A stretch of 17,962 nucleotides of DNA from JBNKVT01 sp050299335 (GTDB lineage Bacteria; Pseudomonadota; Alphaproteobacteria; Rhodobacterales; Rhodobacteraceae), in the NCBI GenBank assembly GCA_050299335.1, contig JBNKVT010000038.1:1-17962 (forward strand), in the 5' to 3' direction. Below, piece after piece: positions 10,489-17,839 of the stretch. A program made the translations under genes and the position numbers. Each line of letters opens with the position of its first letter. Position 1 is the first letter of the stretch. The notes beneath the pieces were generated by a model. The model saw only the letters and a program-made list of their open reading frames with translations, was not told the origin of the DNA and ran no database searches.

Positions 10489-10509
10489 GTGCGCTGCAGG
10501 ACGGCGCAC
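10489..10509. terminator. Hairpin between membrane-protein and RNase T2 genes (possible terminator)
   Basis: A 6-bp perfect inverted repeat (GTGCGC / GCGCAC, 9-base loop) lies between the ends of two converging genes, 13 bases beyond the RNase T2 stop. No U-tract follows on either strand, so it is a weak terminator candidate. Confidence 0.3.
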
Positions 10510-10521
10510 ACCGCATTTTCC

Positions 10522-11151
10522 TCACCGCACCGCATCCATCTCCGCCATCCCCGAACAGTCCCGCCGCGCATCCGGCGCGCAGACCCTCGGCTCCAGCTCC
10601 TTCGTCAGGCACACCCGCACCTCCTGGATCAGCCCGCCCTTGCAGGTCACCGTCACCCCGTCCGCCTCCAGCCCTGGATTGACCTCCAGGAACGCTGCCT
10701 CCACCACGTCCGGCGCGATCCGCACCCGCCCCGGCAGCTTGCCGAAGACCGGCGGCTGATCGACAGCCTCGAACGCCGACCGCGCTGCTTTAAAATAGTT
10801 CTCCGCACTCAGCCCTGAACACCGCCCGTGCTTCTTCCACTGATACCAGGCCAGCCCCCCTGACCCCATGATATCGGCCATCGCCGCCGTCTCAGCCCGC
10901 GACGGATCCCGCGCGCCGGTCCGGCAATAGGACGGCCAGCCGTCTTCGTATTCCGGCCAAAGCCCGTGCAGCGTGAAACCCAGATCGTGCCGCGCATCGC
11001 ACTGATCCGCGCCCCGCGCGTCGCCTTCCAGCGCACACCAGGAGGCATTCCAGCTGAGCGCCAGCACGTAATAGTCGAAATCCCCTGCCCGCTCGCCCTC
11101 GGCCCGGACCGGGCCCGCCATCGCCAGAAGTGCCGCCAGAAGCCACCGCAT
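10522..11151 (-). CDS. Secreted ribonuclease T2
   Basis: A 209-residue protein with a signal peptide (1-17, ending PVRA|EG) and the two conserved T2 active-site blocks: CAS-I FTLHGLWPEY with catalytic H62, and CAS-II WYQWKKHGRC with catalytic H108. Mature cysteines (39, 51, 76, 111, 170, 181, 191, 199) would form several disulfides in the periplasm or outside the cell. The family cuts single-stranded RNA with little base preference via 2',3'-cyclic phosphates, usually for nutrient scavenging. The CAS-II glutamate that normally precedes the tryptophan (EWxKHG) is Gln104 here. That may be lineage-typical or may lower activity. The ribosome site AAAGGA lies 7 bases before the ATG. It diverges from the TrcR gene over a 131-base shared upstream region. 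Confidence 0.92.
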   Translation of the reverse strand: MRWLLAALLAMAGPVRAEGERAGDFDYYVLALSWNASWCALEGDARGADQCDARHDLGFTLHGLWPEYEDGWPSYCRTGARDPSRAETAAMADIMGSGGLAWYQWKKHGRCSGLSAENYFKAARSAFEAVDQPPVFGKLPGRVRIAPDVVEAAFLEVNPGLEADGVTVTCKGGLIQEVRVCLTKELEPRVCAPDARRDCSGMAEMDAVR

Positions 11152-11162
11152 CGAAAAATCCT

Positions 11163-11192
11163 TTTACAACCCCGGGGGAATCCCTGTATAGC
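11163..11192 (+). promoter_or_regulatory. Candidate sigma-70 promoter for trcR
   Basis: TTTACA (11163-11168) and TATAGC (11187-11192) are spaced by 18 bases and point towards trcR. They would give a leader of about 85 bases before the ATG at 11283. Confidence 0.5.
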
Positions 11193-11282
11193 GGCCCCAA
11201 TTCCCCTCGAAAACCGCGAGACCGCCCTCCGGGCACCGGATTTCGGCCCGGGGAGAGAACTGTCTTTGAGAAAGGGACCGTC

Positions 11283-12035
11283 ATGACGCTTCCGCTGATG
11301 CCCAAGGCTACCGCCGTCTGGCTGATCGACAATACCACGCTGACCTTCCGGCAGGTGTCGGAATTCTGCGGGCTGCACGAACTGGAGGTCTCCGGCATCG
11401 CCGATGGCGAGGTTGCGATCGGGGTGAAGGGGTTTGATCCCATCGCCAACCACCAGCTGACCGCTGACGAGATCAAGCGTTGCGAGGACGATCCCAAGGC
11501 GCGGCTGCAGCTGTTCCACAACCCGGCCTCCGAGGGCGAGACCAAACGGCGCGGGCCCCGCTACACCCCGCTGTCCAAGCGTCAGGACCGCCCGGCGGCC
11601 ATCGCCTGGCTGGTGAAATTCCATCCTGAACTGAGCGACGGCCAGATCTCGAAACTCGTCGGCACCACCAAGCCGACCATCCAGTCGATCCGCGACCGCA
11701 CGCACTGGAACATCTCGTCGATCCAGCCCGTCGACCCGGTGGCGCTGGGGCTCTGCAAGCAGCTGGAACTGGACGCCGCCGTCGCCAAAGCCACCGCCAA
11801 GGCGGCGAAATCGGGTGAGCTGATGAGCGATGACGAGCGGATGAAGCTGGTCTCGACCGAGCAGTCCCTGCAGATGGACCCGACCGAGCCGCGCATGCCG
11901 TCGAATGTCTCCGGGCTTGAGAATTTCTCACTGTCGGACCCGATGGAGACCGTCGACACCGATGACCGGGAAGAGCTCGACGCCGACACGCTCTTCAACC
12001 TGCCTTCGGGCGACGGCGAAGAGCAGCCGGACTGA
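11283..12035 (+). CDS. trcR: DUF1013-family cell-cycle transcriptional regulator TrcR
   Basis: A 250-residue cytoplasmic protein of the alphaproteobacterial DUF1013 family, named TrcR in annotation. The N-terminal half opens MTLPLMPKATAVWLIDNTTL and has a helix-turn-helix-like stretch (TFRQVSEFCGLHELEVSGIA, 21-40), then KGFDPIANHQLTADEIKRCE. A second HTH-like segment spans about 105-145 (ELSDGQISKLVGTTKPTIQSIRDRTHWN). The tail from about 215 is acidic and probably disordered. Family members are conserved single-copy regulators tied to the cell cycle, but direct targets are not readable here. The start at 11283 has AAGGGA 6 bases upstream and matches the family N-terminus; the frame extends further upstream without a good site. 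A strong hairpin follows the stop. Confidence 0.88.
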   Translation: MTLPLMPKATAVWLIDNTTLTFRQVSEFCGLHELEVSGIADGEVAIGVKGFDPIANHQLTADEIKRCEDDPKARLQLFHNPASEGETKRRGPRYTPLSKRQDRPAAIAWLVKFHPELSDGQISKLVGTTKPTIQSIRDRTHWNISSIQPVDPVALGLCKQLELDAAVAKATAKAAKSGELMSDDERMKLVSTEQSLQMDPTEPRMPSNVSGLENFSLSDPMETVDTDDREELDADTLFNLPSGDGEEQPD

Positions 12036-12068
12036 AGTCGGCACGGGCGGACCTTTTGCCGAAACGGC

Positions 12069-12095
12069 AGGGGCGACCGGTTACCGGTCGCCCCT
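12069..12095 (+). terminator. Strong GC-rich hairpin after trcR
   Basis: A perfect 12-bp stem (AGGGGCGACCGG / CCGGTCGCCCCT) with a 3-base TTA loop begins 34 bases after the trcR stop. A smaller hairpin (TGCCG-AAA-CGGCA, 12057-12069) abuts it. It lacks a run of Ts, so it is either a terminator of the U-poor kind common in GC-rich genomes or an RNA-end stabiliser. Confidence 0.6.
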
Positions 12096-12101
12096 GATTA
12101 G

Positions 12102-12256
12102 AGCGTGTCGCGCCAGATCGAATTCATTCCTGCCAGCGAACGCAATTGCTACGCAATCGCTGCCTCGCTGGCAGGAATGAATACGTGAATCCGGTCAGGC
12201 GCGATACGCTGTAGAGTATTTTGCGCCTGAATGAATTCGATTTGGCGCAAAATGCT
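12102..12256. repeat. Compound palindromic repeat element (REP/MITE-like)
   Basis: Nested inverted repeats fill the space between the two converging genes. Inner arms: 18 bp perfect, 12122-12139 and 12165-12182, around a 25-base centre. Outer arms: 12102-12114 and 12198-12210, 12 of 13 matching. Immediately right is a second hairpin with arms 12215-12227 and 12244-12256, 12 of 13 matching. Its loop side repeats, inverted, a motif of the left half (GCGCCARATCGAATTCATTC, near 12111-12128 and 12231-12248). Such architecture is typical of mobile non-coding palindromic elements. It could also act as a bidirectional terminator. Confidence 0.65.
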
Positions 12257-12280
12257 ATAAGCTCCGGACGTGCAATGGGT

Positions 12281-13678
12281 TCAGCCGAGCTGCATCCGCG
12301 ATTCCACCTGCTTGACCGTCATCCGGGCGAGACCCAGATTGGCCGCCGACCGGTCGAGCGCCACATAGAGGAACACCTGGCGATTGGACGACACCGGCCG
12401 GATCAGGTGATACTGCGAGCCGAGCGAGATCAGGATATCCTCGACATCGTCCTTCAGCCCCAACATGTTCGACGTCGTCGCCTGCGCCTTGAGGATTTCG
12501 GTGTTCCCGGCAGCGGCGACCTCGAGATCATGCGATCCGCTGCCGCCGGCGCTGCCCAGCATGATGCCGGATTCGGAATCCACCAGACAGGCGCCGATGA
12601 AACCCGAAAGGTCCTTCAGCGCACCAAGATCCTGTTCGATCATGTTCGGAGCCCACCCTTGATTTGACGCCGGCTTTTTCGCCGGTTCCGGCTTTTCCTC
12701 GGCCGCCTTCACAGGGGCCGGTTCCGCTTTCGCCGGTTCCTCGACCTTGTCTTCCTTGTCGCCTGCCGAATCCTTCGCTTTCTTGGCTTCGGCGACAGAT
12801 TTCTTGTCACCGGTGTCGCTGACCGCGGTCAGAGTGACGATATTCGACTCGACCATGTCGTTCAACGCCTCGGCCTCGGTCGCTTCGACCTTGCCATCGG
12901 GCAGATCGGGCAGATTGGCGATCTCGCCGCCGGATTTCTGCACCTCCTCGCGGAAGGCCTCGATCTTGGACCGGCCGACCCGCTGGATCACCTCCATCAG
13001 CGCCTCTCCGCCGCTGTCGAGCCAGATGCGTGGATCGCCTGCCTCCTGGCAGATCTGCCGGGACGCGCCGATGAACATGATCGAGTCGAAAATCTTGCCC
13101 GCCTCGCGGTTCAGCCTGCTGTTCACCTTGCCGATATCGCTGTCGTCCAGAAGATCGGCCCGCGTCGCCACCAGAACCGAACGTTCAAGGATTTCCTCGG
13201 GGATCATCTCGATATCGGATTTCTCGGTCAGCTTCCAGGCCTGGTTGGCCGAAGTGCACCAGATCACCATGTCCGCCTTCTCGATCAGCGGCAGCACATC
13301 ATCCTCGAAATCCCCGTCGGGGCTGAGCGGCGCTTCGATCAACTCAATCCCGGCAAGATCGGGATGGGTCAGATGCGCGGTGATACTGTCGGGCATCTTC
13401 TTGATCTTGTCGAAGACCGCAGTGATGGAGGATTCGGTCCGCCTTTTCTTGCCTTCGACGGCGTTGAAAGCGCGCTTGCGGCCCCAGGTGACGCCCAGAA
13501 GCGGCATCCGGCTGTATTCCACCGTCGTCGGGGCGACGATTTCTCGGGCCAGCAGGTTCAGGACCGAGCTTTTCCCGGTCGAGAACTCGCCCGCGATCAC
13601 CACGCGGAACGGTTCGGCCTTTGCAGCCTTGTCGTCGCCGAAGGAAATGATTTCGGCCTGGTTCTGTGCTGAGCTCAT
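12281..13678 (-). CDS. Dynamin-like GTPase with C-terminal Roadblock/LC7 domain
   Basis: A 465-residue cytoplasmic protein. The N-terminal GTPase domain (about 22-245) has G1 GEFSTGKSS (30-38), a G2-like TT at 51-52, G4 ATRADLL (TRAD 172-175) and a G5-like IGAS (203-206). The G3 position reads LIEAPLSPDG, with E115-A-P-L in place of DxPG, so hydrolysis may be impaired. Residues about 255-345 are a charged Lys/Glu/Ala/Pro linker. Residues about 346-462 are a Roadblock/LC7 domain (DLSGFIGACLVDSESGIML...SLGSQYHLIRPV...FLYVALDR). Roadblock domains dimerise and in other systems (MglB, Rag/Ragulator) control small GTPases. The ATG overlaps the stop of the upstream dynamin-like gene as ATGA, implying coupled translation. 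The role is inferred to be a regulatory partner of that GTPase; no process can be named with certainty. Confidence 0.85.
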   Translation of the reverse strand: MSSAQNQAEIISFGDDKAAKAEPFRVVIAGEFSTGKSSVLNLLAREIVAPTTVEYSRMPLLGVTWGRKRAFNAVEGKKRRTESSITAVFDKIKKMPDSITAHLTHPDLAGIELIEAPLSPDGDFEDDVLPLIEKADMVIWCTSANQAWKLTEKSDIEMIPEEILERSVLVATRADLLDDSDIGKVNSRLNREAGKIFDSIMFIGASRQICQEAGDPRIWLDSGGEALMEVIQRVGRSKIEAFREEVQKSGGEIANLPDLPDGKVEATEAEALNDMVESNIVTLTAVSDTGDKKSVAEAKKAKDSAGDKEDKVEEPAKAEPAPVKAAEEKPEPAKKPASNQGWAPNMIEQDLGALKDLSGFIGACLVDSESGIMLGSAGGSGSHDLEVAAAGNTEILKAQATTSNMLGLKDDVEDILISLGSQYHLIRPVSSNRQVFLYVALDRSAANLGLARMTVKQVESRMQLG

Positions 13679-15834
13679 GCCTGTGCGGCCTCCGCTTTCT
13701 TGTCACCGCTTTCGTCGCTGTCGAGCCAGAATGTCAGCTCCCGTGCATGGTCGGTCAGCTGGGCACGCGCATCGCGCATGTCGTTCAGTCGCACTTCCAG
13801 ACGGCGGCGCATTTCCTCGACCCGGATCGACGGATCGATGGTTTCCAGTTCGGCCAGTTCGCTTTCCGATTCGGTCTTCTGATCCTTGAGGTTCTCGAGA
13901 ATCCCCGACAGCACGTTCTTCATCCGGCGCGTCGCCGCGGCCACACGCTCGGCCAGCGCCACTTCGGCGCTCATGCAGAGCTGTTCGACCGACGGATGCA
14001 CTTCGGACCGGATCACCCGGCGCATCGCCTTCAGCGCCTCATCGACTGACATGTTCGAGCTTTTCCAGAACTTCCAGCCGCGCTTCGAGGTCAGTTCCAG
14101 GGTCAGCGTCTGCGGGATGGCAGGCGCGATCGGCTTGACGTCGTTATGCGGCAGCGTGGTGGTGTCGATGGCGATGGCCGAACCGGGCATCAGCGTGCCC
14201 AGCGCCTTGCGCGCCTTTTCGAGCCCGGCCTGCAGGATCCTGTCTTCCTGGCTGCGGGCCGGCCCGTAGCCGAGAATGACCTTTTCCTCCAGCGAATGGC
14301 GGATCTTGCCGGTTTCCAGCTGCCAGGTCTTGCCGCGGGTCTTGGCCTCGAACAGTTTCTTCAGCTCGATGGTCTGCTCTTCGATGAAGGCGTTTGCCGT
14401 ATGGGTCATCGACAGGCGCAGCGAGCGGAAGAAATCCTCGTTGCGGTCCTGCATGTTCTTTTCGGTCTCGCGGATCACGTCCTCGATCGCCTGCACGGCG
14501 GCCTCGAGCTCCATCGACTGGACCTCGATCCGCTCGCGGATGGCGGCAGCGTAATCGGCGTCGTCGCCGGTCTTGCCCAACTCGCCTTCAAGGCCGTCGA
14601 TCTGCTGGGTCGCCAGAGATTCCGAAGCCTGGATGATCGACTGCAGCGACGAGGCGGACTGTTTCAGCACCTGCGTCCCGGCACCGACATTGATGCCCTC
14701 GTTGATCGCAGCCCGCACATCGGCAAGCCCCGACAGCACAAAAAGACGCGCCCAGGGCTCGTCGGGCAATTCACCTTCATACTGCTCCATCCGGGTCCGG
14801 GCGGCATCGGAGGCAAGAGCCGCCGCAATCGCGTCGGCATCGCCACGCAGCGCGATTTCGCCCCACATGGCCGAGCCGACATGGATGGTCAGCTGGATAT
14901 CGGCATAGGCCTTTTTCAGCGTGTCGCGGACCTTGTCCTGAATGGCCGAGATTTCGGCCCCGGCATCCTCCAGCTCGTCGACACGGTTGATGTAGATGAT
15001 CACGTCCTTGGCCCCTTCCGAGGCCAGCATCCGGATCAGCCCCTGATCGACCTCGCTGAGCGCCTGGTGCACCGACAGGACCACCACATAGACATCGGCG
15101 ATCCTCAGGCTCTGACAGGTCAGCTCGTCTCGGACCAGGAACGGGTCGTTGACACCAGGGGTGTCGATGACCACGGTCGGGCATTTGAAAATCCCCGCCG
15201 GCTGGAAGATATCCGCCGATTTGGTGATGTCCGAATACCGGCCCACCAGTTCGGCCTTCTCGCCCTCGGCTGCTTCCGGCCCGGCGCAGACATAGCGCGA
15301 CAACAGGTCCGGCGTGATCACGTCGAACTTGTGGCTCTTGCCGTGCAGGTGGTGATAGAGGCGGCCCAGACGCGCCCGCGCGCGGTCGCGCATCTGCATG
15401 ACCTGCTCGTGCAGGACGTCCGACTGGAAACCCGGCAGCAGTTCCTCGGCCATCTCGCGGGCCTCGACATCGCCGTCATAGAGCCTTTTCCATTCTTCCT
15501 CGGAGAAGAAATGGAAGGCACCACCAGCGGTGGGGTCCTTCGGATGGGCGAAATGGATATTGGTGACCGCGGCGGTCCACGGGTTGACGTCCGTGGGCAC
15601 GAAGCCCGGATGGCCGATCAAAGCGTTGATGAAGGTACTCTTCCCGGCCTTGACCTGTCCGATCACCGCGACCCGGGCCCGCCAGTCCCGGAGGACTTCG
15701 GCTTCCTCGCGGATCGACCCGGCGAAGTTTGCGCTGGTCACCTGAGAGAGGCTGTCTGCCAGTGAGGCGACCCTGGATATGTTGTCGGACTGCTCCGACC
15801 CAATCGAGAATTCGTTTTGCAAAGTGTACCCCAA
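13675..15834 (-). CDS. Bacterial dynamin-family GTPase
   Basis: A 719-residue protein with all dynamin-like G motifs: G1 GQVKAGKST (59-67), G2 threonine in NPWTAAVT (84-91), G3 DTPGVND (224-230) and G4 INRVDELE (NRVD 283-286). After the GTPase domain (to about 380) comes a mainly helical stalk with heptad-like segments at about 390-500 and 600-705. A basic, aromatic patch KRGWKFWKSS (584-593) could be a membrane-contacting tip. Bacterial dynamins bind and remodel membranes in division, stress protection or vesicle release. The frame starts at TTG 15834 (in-frame stop just upstream); a second TTG at 15822 has GGGG 6 bases before it and may be the true start. The first in-frame ATG is far downstream and would delete the P-loop. 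The gene is first of a two-gene operon with the roadblock-containing GTPase. Confidence 0.88.
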   Translation of the reverse strand: MGYTLQNEFSIGSEQSDNISRVASLADSLSQVTSANFAGSIREEAEVLRDWRARVAVIGQVKAGKSTFINALIGHPGFVPTDVNPWTAAVTNIHFAHPKDPTAGGAFHFFSEEEWKRLYDGDVEAREMAEELLPGFQSDVLHEQVMQMRDRARARLGRLYHHLHGKSHKFDVITPDLLSRYVCAGPEAAEGEKAELVGRYSDITKSADIFQPAGIFKCPTVVIDTPGVNDPFLVRDELTCQSLRIADVYVVVLSVHQALSEVDQGLIRMLASEGAKDVIIYINRVDELEDAGAEISAIQDKVRDTLKKAYADIQLTIHVGSAMWGEIALRGDADAIAAALASDAARTRMEQYEGELPDEPWARLFVLSGLADVRAAINEGINVGAGTQVLKQSASSLQSIIQASESLATQQIDGLEGELGKTGDDADYAAAIRERIEVQSMELEAAVQAIEDVIRETEKNMQDRNEDFFRSLRLSMTHTANAFIEEQTIELKKLFEAKTRGKTWQLETGKIRHSLEEKVILGYGPARSQEDRILQAGLEKARKALGTLMPGSAIAIDTTTLPHNDVKPIAPAIPQTLTLELTSKRGWKFWKSSNMSVDEALKAMRRVIRSEVHPSVEQLCMSAEVALAERVAAATRRMKNVLSGILENLKDQKTESESELAELETIDPSIRVEEMRRRLEVRLNDMRDARAQLTDHARELTFWLDSDESGDKKAEAAQA

Positions 15835-16361
15835 TAATTGGCACGCGACTCAATAGGCTGTGGACCGAGGACTACCACACAAGTCGCACTGACTTCCTCG
15901 CTACGTCATGTTTCGCAGGCAAAAGGGATGAAAATATGGCGGAATTTACCGGAAATGCCCGATTTTCGCCAAAGTGTCGCACCCCAGTAAACCTTTTACT
16001 TTTCAAGCAGTTGAACGACACACATCGCCCCCCCGATATTCGGATGCTCTGCCTCAAAAGTTAATGTCGCCTGAAAATGGCGCTTCTAACCGCCAAAGAG
16101 TAACCAAAACCCTGCGGACAATGCCACCTCTTAACCGAATCCTAGGAATCGAATTCCGAACCGTTGCAAGAATGGCAACGTCAGGTCGTCCCGGGATTCC
16201 CGCGCTGGCTGGCGGCAAGAGACCTGTCTTGTCAATTGCCGGAAAGGCGGACATGGCCTGACCGGCTTCCGATAGCCTATCAGTTAACATATTGTAATTA
16301 CGTGATTATCGCCTTCTGGACTGCGCAGTCGATCGCGGCCCCTGTGTCACTTTAGGTTTAC
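15835..16361. other. Long gene-free divergent region, partly AT-rich
   Basis: About 530 bases between the dynamin-like gene (minus) and the cytochrome promoter (plus) hold no credible gene; short frames on both strands lack ribosome sites and family features. The stretch at 15905-16150 and 16275-16310 is AT-richer than its surroundings. A perfect inverted repeat CGTTGC-N7-GCAACG lies at 16162-16180, a possible regulator site or small hairpin. The promoter of the GTPase operon must lie in the left part, but I see no well-spaced -35/-10 pair. Confidence 0.45.
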
Positions 16362-16390
16362 TTGACCCCCCCTGCCCCCCTTCCTAGGCT
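16362..16390 (+). promoter_or_regulatory. Promoter of the cytochrome c' operon
   Basis: TTGACC (16362-16367) and TAGGCT (16385-16390) are separated by exactly 17 bases that are almost entirely pyrimidine. This is a typical housekeeping promoter shape for this group. The start codon lies about 43 bases beyond the -10 box. I see no FNR-type palindrome adjoining it. Confidence 0.65.
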
Positions 16391-16433
16391 TCACCGCGGT
16401 GGGCCTTCGACTTTCCATTAGCGAGGCAAGAAT

Positions 16434-16880
16434 ATGATACCCAAGCTCTTGACGGCGCTGGCCGTCTCCATGGTCTTTCTGAGCGGTTCCGTCACCATTG
16501 TCGCGGCCCAGGATGCCTATACCCAACGCACCGATGCGATGAAGAAGATGGGCGCGATGGCCAAAACCATCAGCGACATGCTGCGCGGCAACACCGAATT
16601 CGATGCCGACGCGGCCAACGCCTCCATCGCCGCCGCCAACGCGGCCCTCGCCGATTTCGGAACCTATTTCCCCGAAGGCTCCGACGGCGGCAAAAGCAAG
16701 GCCGGCCCGGCGATCTGGGAGGATCCCGACGGCTTCGCCGCTGCCGTGAGCAAGGTCCAGGCCGATCTCGCCGCCGCCGTGGCCGCCAATCCCCAGACCC
16801 CGGAAGCGGTCCAGACGACCTTCGGCATGGTGGCCGGGAACTGCAAGGCCTGCCACGAAAAATACCAATTGCCGGACTAG
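16434..16880 (+). CDS. Cytochrome c' (class II c-type cytochrome)
   Basis: A 148-residue periplasmic protein with a signal peptide (1-25, ending IVAA|Q). The mature part is built of Ala-rich helices, as expected for the four-helix bundle. The single haem-binding motif CKACHEKY (137-144) is at the very C-terminus, the hallmark of class II cytochromes c. These bind NO or CO or carry electrons, depending on whether the haem iron has a sixth ligand. Methionines in helix 1 (AMKKMGAMAKTISDM) leave open a low-spin c556-like variant. GAGG 7 bases before the ATG supports the start. It is the first gene of a two-gene operon with a dihaem cytochrome c. Confidence 0.9.
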   Translation: MIPKLLTALAVSMVFLSGSVTIVAAQDAYTQRTDAMKKMGAMAKTISDMLRGNTEFDADAANASIAAANAALADFGTYFPEGSDGGKSKAGPAIWEDPDGFAAAVSKVQADLAAAVAANPQTPEAVQTTFGMVAGNCKACHEKYQLPD

Positions 16881-16883
16881 CCG

Positions 16884-17810
16884 TTGAAGCGGCTGCTCAA
16901 GATCCTCGCGATCCTCGGCGTCCTTGGCGCCGGGATCGCCTGGATTGTGACCGCGCCCGAAACCGTCGCCGAAGCCGACCTCCCCGATCACACGCCCGAC
17001 CCTGGCCACGGCGAACGGGTCTTTCTCACCGGCGGCTGCACCTCCTGCCACGCCGACTCCGATGCCGAAGGCGACGACAAGCTGATCCTGACCGGCGGCC
17101 TCGCCTTCGCCACCGAATTCGGCACCTTCCACGCCCCCAATATCTCACCCGATCCCGACCACGGCATCGGCGGCTGGACCATGGCCGAGTTCGTCTCGGC
17201 GATGAAACACGGCACCAGCCCCGGCGGCAGCCACTATTATCCGGCCTTCCCCTATACGTCCTATACGCGGATGGCGGTCACCGACATCATGGACCTCAAG
17301 GCCTTCATGGACACGCTACCCGCAACGGACAACATCCCACCCGCCCACGAGGTCGGCTTCCCCTTCAATATCCGCCGCTCGCTCGGCGGCTGGAAGCTTC
17401 TGAACATGTCCGACGCCTGGGTCGCCTCCCCCACCGACCCCAAGGCCCTCCGAGGCCGCGAGATCGTCGAGGGCGCGGGCCACTGCTCCGAATGCCACAC
17501 ACCGCGCAATGCCATCGGCGGCCTCCTGAAGGACCACTGGCTGGCCGGCGGTCCCAACCCCGACGGCGAAGGCCGCATCCCCAACATAACCCCGTCGGAG
17601 GACGGCATCGGCAGCTGGACCGAGGACGACATCGCCTACTACCTCGAAACCGGCTTCACCCCCGATTTCGACAGCGTCGGCAGCTCCATGGCCGACGTCG
17701 TCGACAACATGTCCAAACTCCCGGCAGAAGACCGCGAGGCCATCGCCGCCTACCTCAAGGCCATCCCCGCCCTGCCCGACAGCGACATCGGCCTCCCTGC
17801 CACCAACTGA
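16884..17810 (+). CDS. Membrane-anchored dihaem cytochrome c
   Basis: A 308-residue protein starting at TTG 16884, three bases after the cytochrome c' stop, with no strong own ribosome site; translation probably depends on coupling. Residues 4-23 are an uncleaved membrane helix (LLKILAILGVLGAGIAWIVT). Two class I haem domains follow. The first has CTSCH at 52-56, the second CSECH at 201-205, and each ends with the repeated NI(S/T)P..(D/G)GIG(G/S)WT segment seen in dihaem subunits of alcohol/aldehyde dehydrogenases and related dehydrogenase partners. It probably shuttles electrons in the periplasm between the cytochrome c' or a dehydrogenase and the respiratory chain. No dehydrogenase gene lies nearby in the window, so the partner is unknown. 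Confidence 0.88.
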   Translation: MKRLLKILAILGVLGAGIAWIVTAPETVAEADLPDHTPDPGHGERVFLTGGCTSCHADSDAEGDDKLILTGGLAFATEFGTFHAPNISPDPDHGIGGWTMAEFVSAMKHGTSPGGSHYYPAFPYTSYTRMAVTDIMDLKAFMDTLPATDNIPPAHEVGFPFNIRRSLGGWKLLNMSDAWVASPTDPKALRGREIVEGAGHCSECHTPRNAIGGLLKDHWLAGGPNPDGEGRIPNITPSEDGIGSWTEDDIAYYLETGFTPDFDSVGSSMADVVDNMSKLPAEDREAIAAYLKAIPALPDSDIGLPATN

Positions 17811-17818
17811 CCCCGCCC

Positions 17819-17830
17819 CCGCCTAGGCGG
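17819..17830. other. Perfect 12-base palindrome CCGCCTAGGCGG
   Basis: It lies 9 bases after the dihaem cytochrome stop and 9 bases past the transposase stop on the other strand. It could be part of the inverted repeat at the end of the insertion sequence or a small terminator. Confidence 0.3.
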
Positions 17831-17839
17831 CGTCTGCAT

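Noticed and set aside
10484..10494. An 11-base copy of TCATAGTGCGC, also found at 8599-8609 by the UbiH-type start
   Set aside because: Two copies of 11 bases flanking the island looked like a possible target-site mark, but they do not sit at its edges and the flanks differ; most likely chance.
14146..15765. A 539-codon plus-strand frame
   Set aside because: Antisense shadow of the dynamin-like gene; the minus frame carries all G motifs.
16347..17132. A 261-codon minus-strand frame rich in Gly
   Set aside because: Opposite the two cytochrome genes, whose CxxCH motifs and signal sequences settle the coding strand.
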